Below are positions 1 to 5,629 of a stretch of DNA of 8,841 nt, one piece after another. Source of the DNA: an uncultured Lachnospiraceae bacterium (GTDB lineage: Bacteria; Bacillota; Clostridia; Lachnospirales; Lachnospiraceae); contig CACXEL010000086.1 of the NCBI GenBank assembly GCA_902766655.1, positions 1-8,841 of the forward strand, written 5' to 3'. The position numbers were made by a program, and so were the translations under genes. Numbering within the stretch: the stretch's first letter is position 1; every line of letters starts with the position of its first letter. The notes under the pieces are model-generated. The model was given only the letters and a program-made list of their open reading frames with translations. It made no database searches and had not been told where the DNA came from.

Positions 1-836
1 AGTCGCTCGCGGGGGCCGAGCGTGTCATCGTCATACTGGATGCGCCTATCGAAATCAAGGATCAGCCCGGCGCGGAGGATCTTACGGAACCCCGGGGAGA
101 GATAGCCTTTGACCATGTGAGTTTCGCCTATCAGGAGGATATTCCGGTACTGAAGGATATTTCTTTCCACTGTGCTCCCGGTAAAATGCTGGCGCTGGTC
201 GGTCCGACCGGAGTTGGAAAGACCACCATGACGCAGCTTATTTCGCGCTTCTATGAACCTCAGAGCGGAAGGATTCTCGTGGACGGCAGGGATATCAGGG
301 ATCTTACCATCCAGAGTCTGAGACGGGTGATCTCACCGGTTCTGCAGGATACCTTTCTCTTCAACGGTTCAATCGCCGAAAACATCGGCTATGCAGCCTC
401 GCACGCTTCGATGGAGGAAATCATGGACGCTGCCAGGGCTGCCAACATCCATGACGATATCCTGGCCATGCCGGACGGGTATGAGACCCAGGTCGGGGAA
501 CGTGGTCTCAGGCTTTCGGGCGGTCAGAAGCAGCGGGTGGCCATTGCCCGGGCCATTCTCAGGAATTCTCCGATCATTATCCTGGATGAAGCTACCGCGT
601 CCGTCGATGTGGAGACTGAGCGGCAGATCCAGAAATCCATCGCGGGGATCGCCGGCAGCCGGACCATCATTGCCATCGCCCACCGGCTTTCCACCATCCG
701 GAATGCAGACCAGATCCTGGTCATTGAGAACGGCATCGTCACAGAGAGCGGTTCCCATGAAGAGCTGTTGGCGAAGAATGGTAGCTACGCCCGGATGTAC
801 CGCATCCAGTCGACGCCCATCGATGGCGTGGTCTGA
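1..836 (+). CDS. ABC exporter, C-terminal nucleotide-binding domain (5' end outside window)
   Basis: This is the ATPase end of an MdlB/MsbA-type ABC exporter half-transporter, which fuses a six-helix membrane domain to a nucleotide-binding domain and works as a dimer in the cytoplasmic membrane. The frame is open from base 3, and the first residues (SLAGAERVIVILD) resemble the linker that follows the last membrane helix in this family. The gene is therefore cut by the window edge, and the GTG at 117 is not its true start. Visible motifs are Walker A GPTGVGKTT (201-227), the Q-loop glutamine (345-347), signature LSGGQ (513-527), Walker B ILDEA with catalytic Glu (579-593) and the H-loop His (681-683). 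All are intact, so the ATPase should be active. The substrate (drug, lipid or peptide) cannot be told from this half. Such exporters often come as adjacent heterodimer pairs, and a partner may lie upstream. It ends at TGA 834-836. Confidence 0.95.
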   Translation, partial: SLAGAERVIVILDAPIEIKDQPGAEDLTEPRGEIAFDHVSFAYQEDIPVLKDISFHCAPGKMLALVGPTGVGKTTMTQLISRFYEPQSGRILVDGRDIRDLTIQSLRRVISPVLQDTFLFNGSIAENIGYAASHASMEEIMDAARAANIHDDILAMPDGYETQVGERGLRLSGGQKQRVAIARAILRNSPIIILDEATASVDVETERQIQKSIAGIAGSRTIIAIAHRLSTIRNADQILVIENGIVTESGSHEELLAKNGSYARMYRIQSTPIDGVV

Positions 837-979
837 GTCACTGAGAAAACGTATTGCGCGAGACGGATTCGAAGAGGATGTGGAAAAGGTCTTCCAAAAT
901 CCGCAAGACCAGCAAAATCGGGTGGAGGACCCGGACCCGGATTCCATCCGGTTCAGACCACAATAATGATCAAGCGGAG

Positions 980-985
980 AGGAGG
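980..985 (+). promoter_or_regulatory. Ribosome binding site that fixes the start of the 178-aa lipoprotein
   Basis: A perfect AGGAGG lies 6 nt before the ATG at 992. The same frame is open back to an ATG at 854, but that start has no Shine-Dalgarno sequence. It would also add 46 basic residues in front of the signal peptide. The site therefore supports 992 as the start. Confidence 0.85.
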
Positions 986-991
986 TACTCT

Positions 992-1528
992 ATGAACATT
1001 GAAATAAAGGCGCCAGGCACAGGAATACTCAGGAAAACCCTGCTTCTTCTGGTACTGTCTGCTCTGTTGATCCTGTGCGGCGGCTGTTCCGGCAAGGTGG
1101 TTGAGCCTGAACTGGATAACTATCCCTACGAGCCGGATACGCCCGCCCCGGCCCCGCACGACGGCACATTTGTCTCCGGGCATGGAACCATGATCTTTGA
1201 CGGCGACGGTGAGACGGTCCTGATCGACTTTGATGAGGAGCTCTCAGCGCGTCTCGGCCTTCCAGTGGGAGAGCAGACGGCGGTCTATATGTTCTACACC
1301 GGCTATCTGCCTCCCCATGGCTACATTCCCATCCGATATGACGTGGCCATGATGTTCAATCTGACCATCGGAGAGGGGGAGGAGGCGGTCTCGTCCATGA
1401 TCCAGATCGGCGAATACCGGGACGGACAATTCTACATGGGTACGAACTGCACCACACCTGACAGAATTACCTTCTATGCAGAGGATGGCGATGGAAACTG
1501 GGAGCCGGTGGATTTTGTTAAAGAATAA
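992..1528 (+). CDS. Small predicted lipoprotein of unknown function
   Basis: The product is 178 aa. Residues 1-32 form a lipoprotein-type signal: charged start, Lys15, a hydrophobic core (LLLLVLSALLILCGG) and Cys32 as the probable lipidated residue. The lipobox is imperfect (C-G-G-C, with Leu at -4). A short Pro/Glu/Asp-rich linker follows (EPDTPAPAPHDG). The body, residues ~58-178, looks like a small beta-rich domain beginning GTFVSGHGTMIFDGDGETV, with many acidic and glycine residues. I recall similar hypothetical lipoproteins in Lachnospiraceae but know of no assigned function. It should sit on the outer face of the membrane. It lies 155 bp after the ABC exporter and 137 bp before a larger lipoprotein gene. 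I see no clear promoter or terminator in either gap, so co-transcription with a neighbour is undecided. Confidence 0.85.
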   Translation: MNIEIKAPGTGILRKTLLLLVLSALLILCGGCSGKVVEPELDNYPYEPDTPAPAPHDGTFVSGHGTMIFDGDGETVLIDFDEELSARLGLPVGEQTAVYMFYTGYLPPHGYIPIRYDVAMMFNLTIGEGEEAVSSMIQIGEYRDGQFYMGTNCTTPDRITFYAEDGDGNWEPVDFVKE

Positions 1529-1665
1529 TTGAACTGTATGGATATCCTTGTCTTGAGACGAAGTCCGACGCAGATGGGCTGCAACTTTTGGCGTAAAAAA
1601 AGGATGACTTTGTTGTACACTGAGTTTGTAACATCAATGGTACAAAACAGGAGGGAGAAAAGGAT

Positions 1666-3771
1666 ATGAGACGGAATGGATTCATGCGCACACTCAGCCG
1701 GGGTATTGTGTCGATTGCTGTAATCGCGGCAGTGCTTCTGAATGTGGCTGCCTGCGGGAGTGCGGAAAATGAGACCAACACCACTGAGGCTATTGGCCAG
1801 GACACTGATGTCACCGCAGTTGCGGAATCAGTCACAGAAGAATCCGCGGCAGCAGAACCCTCTGCCGATGACGTTGCGTCTGAGGAGATCGGCGATACTG
1901 AGGGCACGAACACGGAAGACTCCGCAGTTGCAGAATCCTCTGCCGATGACGTCGCGACTGAAGAGGTCGGTGATACTGAGGACACGGAAACAGAAGACGG
2001 CATGACTGAGGAAGAGAGCGCCTGTGACGCAGCGGCACAGAAGGCACTGGCGGCCATAGAAAATGCGCTGCAGGAGGAGAGAGGGAAGGTCTGGGTCTAC
2101 CATGATTTCGGTGACACAGAGAACCATTTCACCCAGAAGGCGCTCATGGCCGGCAAGGATGCTTCGCTTGTCCATGATATGGATGAAAACTGGACTGAGG
2201 ACCCCTGTGATGGACGGAGCTGTATCCGATGCATGCAGGAGCTTCGTGGAAAGGACTGGGGTGGCTGGCTCTTCCTGAACGGATGTCTTCCTGAGGGCAG
2301 CGATACTCCTGAGCTCAATGAGGGCAAGATGCCGGGCCAGGGGCTGGACCTGAGCGGAGCGGAAAGTCTCACCTTCTGGGCCCGCGGCGAGGAGGGCGGC
2401 GAGAAGGTGGAATTCTTGACCTGTGGCTTCGGTTATATCGATGCTGTCACGGTCGATGTGCCGTATCCCGACAGCTGCCCGAAGCAGTCACTGGGCACTG
2501 TGGTGCTGTCTGACCAGTGGGAGCGCTACACCATTGACCTGAGCGGCCTGGACTTGAGCAATATAGCCCTTGGTTTCGGCTATGCAATCGCAGGGGAGCT
2601 GTATGACAAGGACACGTGCGTTTTCTACCTTGACGAGATCTGCTTTGAGGGAGACTTCTCCGGCTCTGATCGTCATATCATGCTGCGCTCCTACGACACG
2701 GAGAATCGCTATATTCAGAACGCGGCTTTCTCCTATGACAACGCTCTGGCGGCCATGGCCTTGATTTCTGCGGGAGAGCAGGAGGAGGCTGAGCAGCTGA
2801 TCAGGTCCTTCCTCTATGCCATTGAGAATGACCGCTATCAGCCCGGCCGGGTGCGGAACGCCTACGCGGCCGGTGACATAACAGCTTTTCCGGGGTGGGG
2901 CGGGGCAGCCCGTCTGCCCGGTTGGTATGACGCGGAAGACGGGCGTTGGTATGAGGACCGCTACCAGACCGGCTCCAATGTAGGCAACACCTCCTATGTG
3001 GCCTTGGCTCTCCTGCAATATGACGCGGAATACGACAGCCCGCGCTGCGTGGAAGCTGCGGAAACGCTGATGGAATGGGTGCTTGAGGCTTGCGGAGGTG
3101 AAGGGCCCGGCTTTACCGCCGGTTATGACGGCTGGCCGGAGGGCGGTAAAGACACTACTTATATATTTACCTACAAGTCCATTGAACACAACATAGACGC
3201 CTACGCCGTATTCCGGCAGCTCTACCGGCGTACGGGAGAGGAACGCTGGAAGGCCGCCGCCGAGAGTGCCCTGGCCTTCATCGCATCGATGTATGATGGT
3301 GACCGCGGTGTCTTTTATACCGGTACGCTCGACGATGGCGTTACGCCCAGTACGGACAACATTGTCCTGGACGCACAGGTCTGGGCCTGCCTGTCCCTGG
3401 GCGACGAATTTGTTCCTTACGAGGCCTCCCTCGCCGTTGTGGAGCAGATGCGCAGTCCGGAGGGAGCCTACCCCTTCTGCCTTGCCAACGCCAATGGAGG
3501 CTGGTGGGCGGAGGGCACAGCCTACACCGCTCTGATGTATGAACTACGTGGTGAAACGGAGACTGCAAAGGCCGCGCTGGAGGCGCTCTGCTCGATTCAG
3601 CTGGAAAACGGGTATCTTCCGGCGGCAACCGTGGACAACCTCTCCACCGGATTCGGCCTCTTTGACGGTTCACCCTGGGAGTACGGCAGCGATGCGCACC
3701 TGGCACCTACTTCATGGTTCATCATGGCATTGAACGGATTTAACCCTTACTTCTTTGGTGAAGGAGAATAA
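1666..3771 (+). CDS. Cell-surface lipoprotein: acidic repeat stalk, carbohydrate-binding-like domain and glycosidase-like alpha-toroid
   Basis: The start is ATG 1666, with AGGAGGG at 1649-1655. Residues 1-30 are a lipoprotein signal with a good lipobox (VAAC, Cys30), so the 701-aa product should be anchored outside the membrane. Residues ~31-125 form a Glu/Asp/Ser/Thr-rich stalk containing a 26-residue tandem repeat. Residues ~142-328 resemble a beta-sandwich carbohydrate-binding module, including the typical ending with strands 'QWERYTIDLSGLDLS' and 'FYLDEICFE'. Residues ~343-695 have the alternating helix pattern of an (alpha/alpha) toroid glycosidase, with conserved-looking blocks SYDNALA (Asp358), RNAYAAGD (from Arg397), GSNVGNTSY (from Gly436), IEHNIDAY (Glu507, Asp511), DAQVWA (Asp569) and WWAEGTAY (Glu616). 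The acidic residues in these blocks are catalytic candidates by inference only. I cannot name the GH family or substrate. It may be a glycan hydrolase or a binding protein that feeds the nearby sugar importer. Confidence 0.8.
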   Translation: MRRNGFMRTLSRGIVSIAVIAAVLLNVAACGSAENETNTTEAIGQDTDVTAVAESVTEESAAAEPSADDVASEEIGDTEGTNTEDSAVAESSADDVATEEVGDTEDTETEDGMTEEESACDAAAQKALAAIENALQEERGKVWVYHDFGDTENHFTQKALMAGKDASLVHDMDENWTEDPCDGRSCIRCMQELRGKDWGGWLFLNGCLPEGSDTPELNEGKMPGQGLDLSGAESLTFWARGEEGGEKVEFLTCGFGYIDAVTVDVPYPDSCPKQSLGTVVLSDQWERYTIDLSGLDLSNIALGFGYAIAGELYDKDTCVFYLDEICFEGDFSGSDRHIMLRSYDTENRYIQNAAFSYDNALAAMALISAGEQEEAEQLIRSFLYAIENDRYQPGRVRNAYAAGDITAFPGWGGAARLPGWYDAEDGRWYEDRYQTGSNVGNTSYVALALLQYDAEYDSPRCVEAAETLMEWVLEACGGEGPGFTAGYDGWPEGGKDTTYIFTYKSIEHNIDAYAVFRQLYRRTGEERWKAAAESALAFIASMYDGDRGVFYTGTLDDGVTPSTDNIVLDAQVWACLSLGDEFVPYEASLAVVEQMRSPEGAYPFCLANANGGWWAEGTAYTALMYELRGETETAKAALEALCSIQLENGYLPAATVDNLSTGFGLFDGSPWEYGSDAHLAPTSWFIMALNGFNPYFFGEGE
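1843..1998 (+). repeat. Two tandem 78-bp in-frame repeats encoding the acidic stalk
   Basis: Unit 1 (1843-1920) and unit 2 (1921-1998) are both exactly 78 bp and in frame. They encode 26-residue units beginning SAAAEPSADDVASEE and SAVAESSADDVATEE, both ending in TED. Differences are scattered over codons rather than clustered. A degenerate partial copy (TAVAESVTEE, from about 1813) precedes them. The repeat lies in the stalk between the lipid anchor and the folded domains, so unit number would set the reach from the membrane. Confidence 0.9.
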
Positions 3772-3803
3772 AAGCCAATATTATATCCGGGACAAGATTA
3801 CCA

Positions 3804-3833
3804 GAGGATCTCCGGGTCTCCCGAGAGATCCTC
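3804..3833 (+). terminator. Strong hairpin after the surface lipoprotein gene, without a U-tract
   Basis: A perfect 9-bp outer stem GAGGATCTC (3804-3812) / GAGATCCTC (3825-3833) encloses a 4-bp CGGG/CCCG stem with a TCT loop and one bulged A (3824). It lies 32 nt after the stop codon. The flanks are AAAAG on the right and no T-run on either strand, so it is not a classical intrinsic terminator. It could protect the mRNA 3' end, mark a processing site or act with another factor. Confidence 0.55.
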
Positions 3834-3896
3834 AAAAGTATATTTGCTGCTCTGACGGAAGAAACTGCTTTTGACTCTTCACTGGGCGGGGAATCT

Positions 3897-3908
3897 GGAA
3901 ACGTTTCC
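3897..3908. promoter_or_regulatory. Cre-like palindrome GGAAACGTTTCC
   Basis: A perfect 12-bp palindrome with the central CG typical of LacI/CcpA-family operators. The flanked form TGGAAACGTTTCCG matches the core of the published degenerate cre consensus (TG-N-AA-N-CG) but misses its outer bases. It sits about 110 bp upstream of the regulator's -35 box and 125 bp after the preceding stop codon. Its half-sites abut (GAAAC-GTTTC), unlike the 2-bp spaced sites at 4855 and 5590. It could therefore serve a different LacI-family protein. Confidence 0.45.
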
Positions 3909-3930
3909 GGTGCCGAAAAGAGAAATAGAT

Positions 3931-3972
3931 CGTGCGATTGCCGGAATACCAGCAATGGCACGGTCCGTTTTT
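3931..3972 (+). terminator. Weak candidate terminator
   Basis: Arms CGTGC-g-ATTGC (3931-3941) and GCAAT-g-GCACG (3952-3962) pair over 10 bp with one G/G mismatch and a 10-nt loop. A run of five Ts follows at 3968-3972, 5 nt after the stem. It may end transcripts from the surface lipoprotein gene. The mismatch and displaced T-run make this uncertain. Confidence 0.35.
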
Positions 3973-4019
3973 GGGTGTGAAGCTGTAAATCAATGGAATT
4001 TTTTTAATAAAGAAACCTG

Positions 4020-4048
4020 TTGTCAAAATTCAGGTTATCTTATATCAT
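4020..4048 (+). promoter_or_regulatory. Sigma-A-type promoter of the LacI-family gene
   Basis: The -35 box TTGTCA (4020-4025) matches consensus at 5 of 6 bases. After a 17-bp spacer comes -10 box TATCAT (4043-4048), also 5 of 6. Transcription should start near 4055, giving an ~80-nt leader before the ATG at 4137. An inverted repeat AACCTG/CAGGTT (4014-4019, 4031-4036) overlaps the -35 region. Confidence 0.7.
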
Positions 4049-4060
4049 TGAATTGAGATT

Positions 4061-4074
4061 TGAAAGGGGTTTCT
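4061..4074. promoter_or_regulatory. Candidate autoregulatory operator (degenerate copy)
   Basis: TGAAAGGGGTTTCT shares 11 of 14 bases with the perfect palindrome TGAAACCGGTTTCA in front of the transporter operon. It begins about 6 bp after the predicted transcription start, where a bound repressor would block RNA polymerase. A second fragment of the motif (AAACCGGT, 4077-4084) follows directly, and a TGAAAC half-site overlaps the start codon (4138-4143). This suggests the repressor limits its own synthesis. Confidence 0.55.
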
Positions 4075-4136
4075 GTAAACCGGTGGAATATGGAAACGCA
4101 AAGAGGTTTTGAAAGGCCGCAGGGCAGGGATGCTTT

Positions 4137-5168
4137 ATGAAACAGGTAAGTATCTATAAAATCGCAGGAGAGGCAGGCGTATCGCCGGCAACCGTATCCC
4201 GGGTTATTTCGGGAGCGGCCAACGTCAGGGAGGATAAGCGGAAGCGGGTCGAAGAGGTGATCCGAAAATATGATTACCGGCCGAATGTGCTGGCCCAGGG
4301 GCTGTCCAGGACCAATACAGGTGTGATCGGCTTTATTGCGGCCGATCTGGAAAATCCATATTACGGCAGGATCGTGCATGAATTTGAGAAGGAGATCGAC
4401 AGAAGAGGCTTTACACCGGTCATCTGCGGCAGCATTTGTTCCTACGAGAGAGAAGTGCGGTACCTGGAGAAGCTTTTTGACATGCGGGCGGACGCCATTG
4501 TGCTCGCAGGCGGAAAATCTGATGAGTTGGTGACCGATCCGGAATATGCGGATCTCATCAACAGGATCTCTGATTCGATTCCGATCATCACGACCGGGAA
4601 GGTGGATGGTGCCCGGTGTTACCAGGTGTGCATTGACGAGATGGCGGGAGTGGACCTTGCGATGGATCACCTTCTTTCTCTCGGGCATACCAATATTGCG
4701 CTGCTGAACGGATATGCCGGGGTCAAATCAACGTATGAGAAGCGTGTCCGCTATCGGAGCATCCTGAAAAAACAGGGATTGCCTTACCGTGAGGAATATA
4801 TCATCGACGGAGGCTATAACATCGAGGGCGGGCATCAGACTATGCGTGAGCTTTTGAAACGCGTTTCAGAAGGCCTGGAACCACCCACAGCCATCATTGC
4901 CATCAATGATTTCTCGGCAGTAGGAGTCCTGCAGAGCCTTCAGGAGAACGGCAGCAGGGTTCCCGAGGATTGCTCCGTTATGAGTTTTGACAATACGTTT
5001 ATATCCGTCTCAGTCAGGCCGAGGCTGACCAGTATCGGCTATAATTATGAATTGTTCGGACAATCGCTGGCTGAGACAGCCATAGACCTTGCGGAGGGAA
5101 AGGAGGCAGTGGCCTGCCGGAAGATTCCTTCCGCCCTGCATGCCCGAGAGTCCACTGCGGGTATCTGA
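4137..5168 (+). CDS. LacI-family transcriptional repressor
   Basis: The product is 343 aa, the normal length for the family. The N-terminal helix-turn-helix (residues ~4-25, with VSPATVSRV) carries Ala18 and Arg22 as in CcpA. The hinge region YRPNVLAQGL places Leu at position 56, the residue that inserts into the central CpG step of LacI-type operators. Residues ~61-335 form the periplasmic-binding-like sugar domain, with family blocks TGVIGFIAADLENPYY, MDHLLSLGHTNIALL, SVMSFDN and the ending IPSALHARES. The effector cannot be read from the sequence but is probably the sugar, or a derivative, taken up by the downstream importer. The ribosome binding site before ATG 4137 is weak (GCAGGGA, 4124-4130), which fits low expression. 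The gene has its own promoter and operator candidate upstream and an intrinsic terminator downstream, so it is monocistronic and separate from the importer operon. Confidence 0.95.
   Translation: MKQVSIYKIAGEAGVSPATVSRVISGAANVREDKRKRVEEVIRKYDYRPNVLAQGLSRTNTGVIGFIAADLENPYYGRIVHEFEKEIDRRGFTPVICGSICSYEREVRYLEKLFDMRADAIVLAGGKSDELVTDPEYADLINRISDSIPIITTGKVDGARCYQVCIDEMAGVDLAMDHLLSLGHTNIALLNGYAGVKSTYEKRVRYRSILKKQGLPYREEYIIDGGYNIEGGHQTMRELLKRVSEGLEPPTAIIAINDFSAVGVLQSLQENGSRVPEDCSVMSFDNTFISVSVRPRLTSIGYNYELFGQSLAETAIDLAEGKEAVACRKIPSALHARESTAGI
4855..4868. promoter_or_regulatory. Intragenic operator-like palindrome inside the repressor gene
   Basis: TGAAACGCGTTTCA is a perfect 14-bp palindrome lying in the codons for LLKRVS of the repressor. 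It differs from the transporter operator (5590-5603) only in the two central bases, GC instead of CG, and keeps the same TGAAAC half-sites and spacing. Centre-to-centre it is 735 bp from that operator and 794 bp from the degenerate one at 4061. It may be an auxiliary site for looping, or a roadblock to transcription. The altered centre may weaken binding. Confidence 0.5.
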
Positions 5169-5192
5169 TTGTTTCTTTGAATCTGAAAAATG

Positions 5193-5235
5193 AAAGCCGC
5201 TGAACCGGGAGAGAAGACCGGTTCAGCGGCTTTTT
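5193..5235 (+). terminator. Intrinsic terminator of the LacI-family gene
   Basis: Perfect 16-bp inverted repeat (5193-5208 and 5218-5233) with core GCCGCTGAACCGG, a 9-nt purine loop and a TTTTT run (5231-5235), starting 25 nt after the stop codon. The A-run on the left arm could give partial function on the minus strand, but no minus-strand gene needs it. Confidence 0.95.
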
Positions 5236-5344
5236 GTGTCCTCAACGGAGTCAGGGGGCCGGCGCAATGACACCTCGCAGACGAGGATAGGGCTTCCTCT
5301 TTCTCATACGACCGGAGTGGAGAAAGTGATCTGTACAGCAGGAT

Positions 5345-5385
5345 CGGGCAGGGAGGCAAAAGACACAGGCTCGCCTTCCTGTCCG
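5345..5385 (+). other. 13-bp RNA stem-loop with strand-specific G-U pairs
   Basis: The arms 5345-5357 (CGGGCAGGGAGGC) and 5373-5385 (GCCTTCCTGTCCG) pair along all 13 positions if two G-U wobbles are allowed, around a 15-nt loop. On the minus strand the wobbles become A/C mismatches, so the structure makes sense only in RNA read left to right. No promoter or terminator was found that would define a transcript, so this is not called an RNA gene. Confidence 0.4.
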
Positions 5386-5539
5386 TATGCTGATTGTTCG
5401 GGAGAATGCAGAGTCCTTTTTTATTCGCTTGATGGACCAGAGCTGCAAAGAAATATTTGTCAGGACAAGAATGAAAGCGGTTGCAGAATTTAACAAAAAA
5501 ACAGGCGGGTTTTGTTGTATTATCCCGAAAATGACGGCA

Positions 5540-5545
5540 TATAAT
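5540..5545 (+). promoter_or_regulatory. Perfect TATAAT, possible second upstream promoter
   Basis: A consensus -10 hexamer lies 10 bp before the better-supported -35 box. Upstream, only a poor -35 match exists (TTGTAT, 5515-5520, with a 19-bp spacer). If active, it would make a transcript about 40 nt longer at the 5' end that includes the operator. Confidence 0.35.
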
Positions 5546-5554
5546 AGAATTCGG

Positions 5555-5582
5555 TTGACAGAAGTACGCAAAATGCATTAAT
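5555..5582 (+). promoter_or_regulatory. Promoter of the sugar-importer operon
   Basis: Consensus -35 TTGACA (5555-5560), a 16-bp spacer, and -10 ATTAAT (5577-5582, 4 of 6) preceded by TG one base upstream (extended -10). The predicted start is near 5589, giving a ~40-nt leader with AAGGAG at 5619-5624. The palindromic operator begins at the predicted start, a classical repression layout. Confidence 0.65.
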
Positions 5583-5589
5583 CTAAACA

Positions 5590-5603
5590 TGAAACCGGTT
5601 TCA
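5590..5603. promoter_or_regulatory. Operator TGAAACCGGTTTCA controlling the importer operon
   Basis: A perfect 14-bp palindrome immediately downstream of the importer promoter. It fits every fixed position of the CcpA cre consensus TGWAANCGNTNWCA and is also a normal target for a local LacI-family repressor such as the one encoded at 4137-5168. Related sites at 4061 and 4855 favour the local repressor. CcpA cannot be excluded. Confidence 0.75.
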
Positions 5604-5629
5604 AATAAAAACGTTATAAAGGAGTCGCT

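Larger units (their letters stand above)
3772..4136. other. Gene-free interval between the surface lipoprotein and the LacI-family gene
   Basis: No convincing coding frame is present. A 61-codon open frame at 3871-4056 has no ribosome binding site and no recognisable composition. The interval holds a strong hairpin (3804-3833), a cre-like palindrome (3897-3908), a weaker hairpin followed by five Ts (3931-3972), an AT-rich patch near 4000 and the promoter/operator of the downstream regulator (4020-4074). Confidence 0.75.
5236..5554. other. Gene-free interval upstream of the importer promoter
   Basis: No supported gene is present. Open frames of up to 85 codons (5236-5493, 5387-5581) lack ribosome binding sites and family features. 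The stretch contains several possible hairpins: CCTCG/CGAGG near 5273-5287, a competing GAGGA/TCCTC near 5283-5299, CTTTCTC/GAGAAAG (5299-5305, 5320-5326) and a longer stem at 5345-5385. A T-run (about 5417-5422) has no stem directly before it. The interval may be decayed coding DNA or an unrecognised RNA. Confidence 0.6.

Noticed and set aside
888..910. GGTCTT/AAGACC inverted repeat after the exporter gene as a terminator
   Set aside because: Only 6 bp with an 11-nt loop and no T-run on the right side.
854..991. N-terminal extension of the 178-aa lipoprotein to ATG 854
   Set aside because: There is no Shine-Dalgarno sequence at 854, and the extension would bury the signal peptide. AGGAGG before 992 fits far better.
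1613..1645. TTGTAC/GTACAA inverted repeat upstream of the 701-aa lipoprotein gene as an operator
   Set aside because: Only 6-bp arms separated by 21 bp, with no clear promoter around it. Too weak to annotate.
2488..3189. 233-codon minus-strand open frame inside the surface lipoprotein gene
   Set aside because: Antisense shadow of G+C-rich coding DNA with no ribosome binding site or domain signature.
5387..5581. 64-codon forward open frame before the importer
   Set aside because: No ribosome binding site or family resemblance, and it runs through the promoter boxes of the importer operon.
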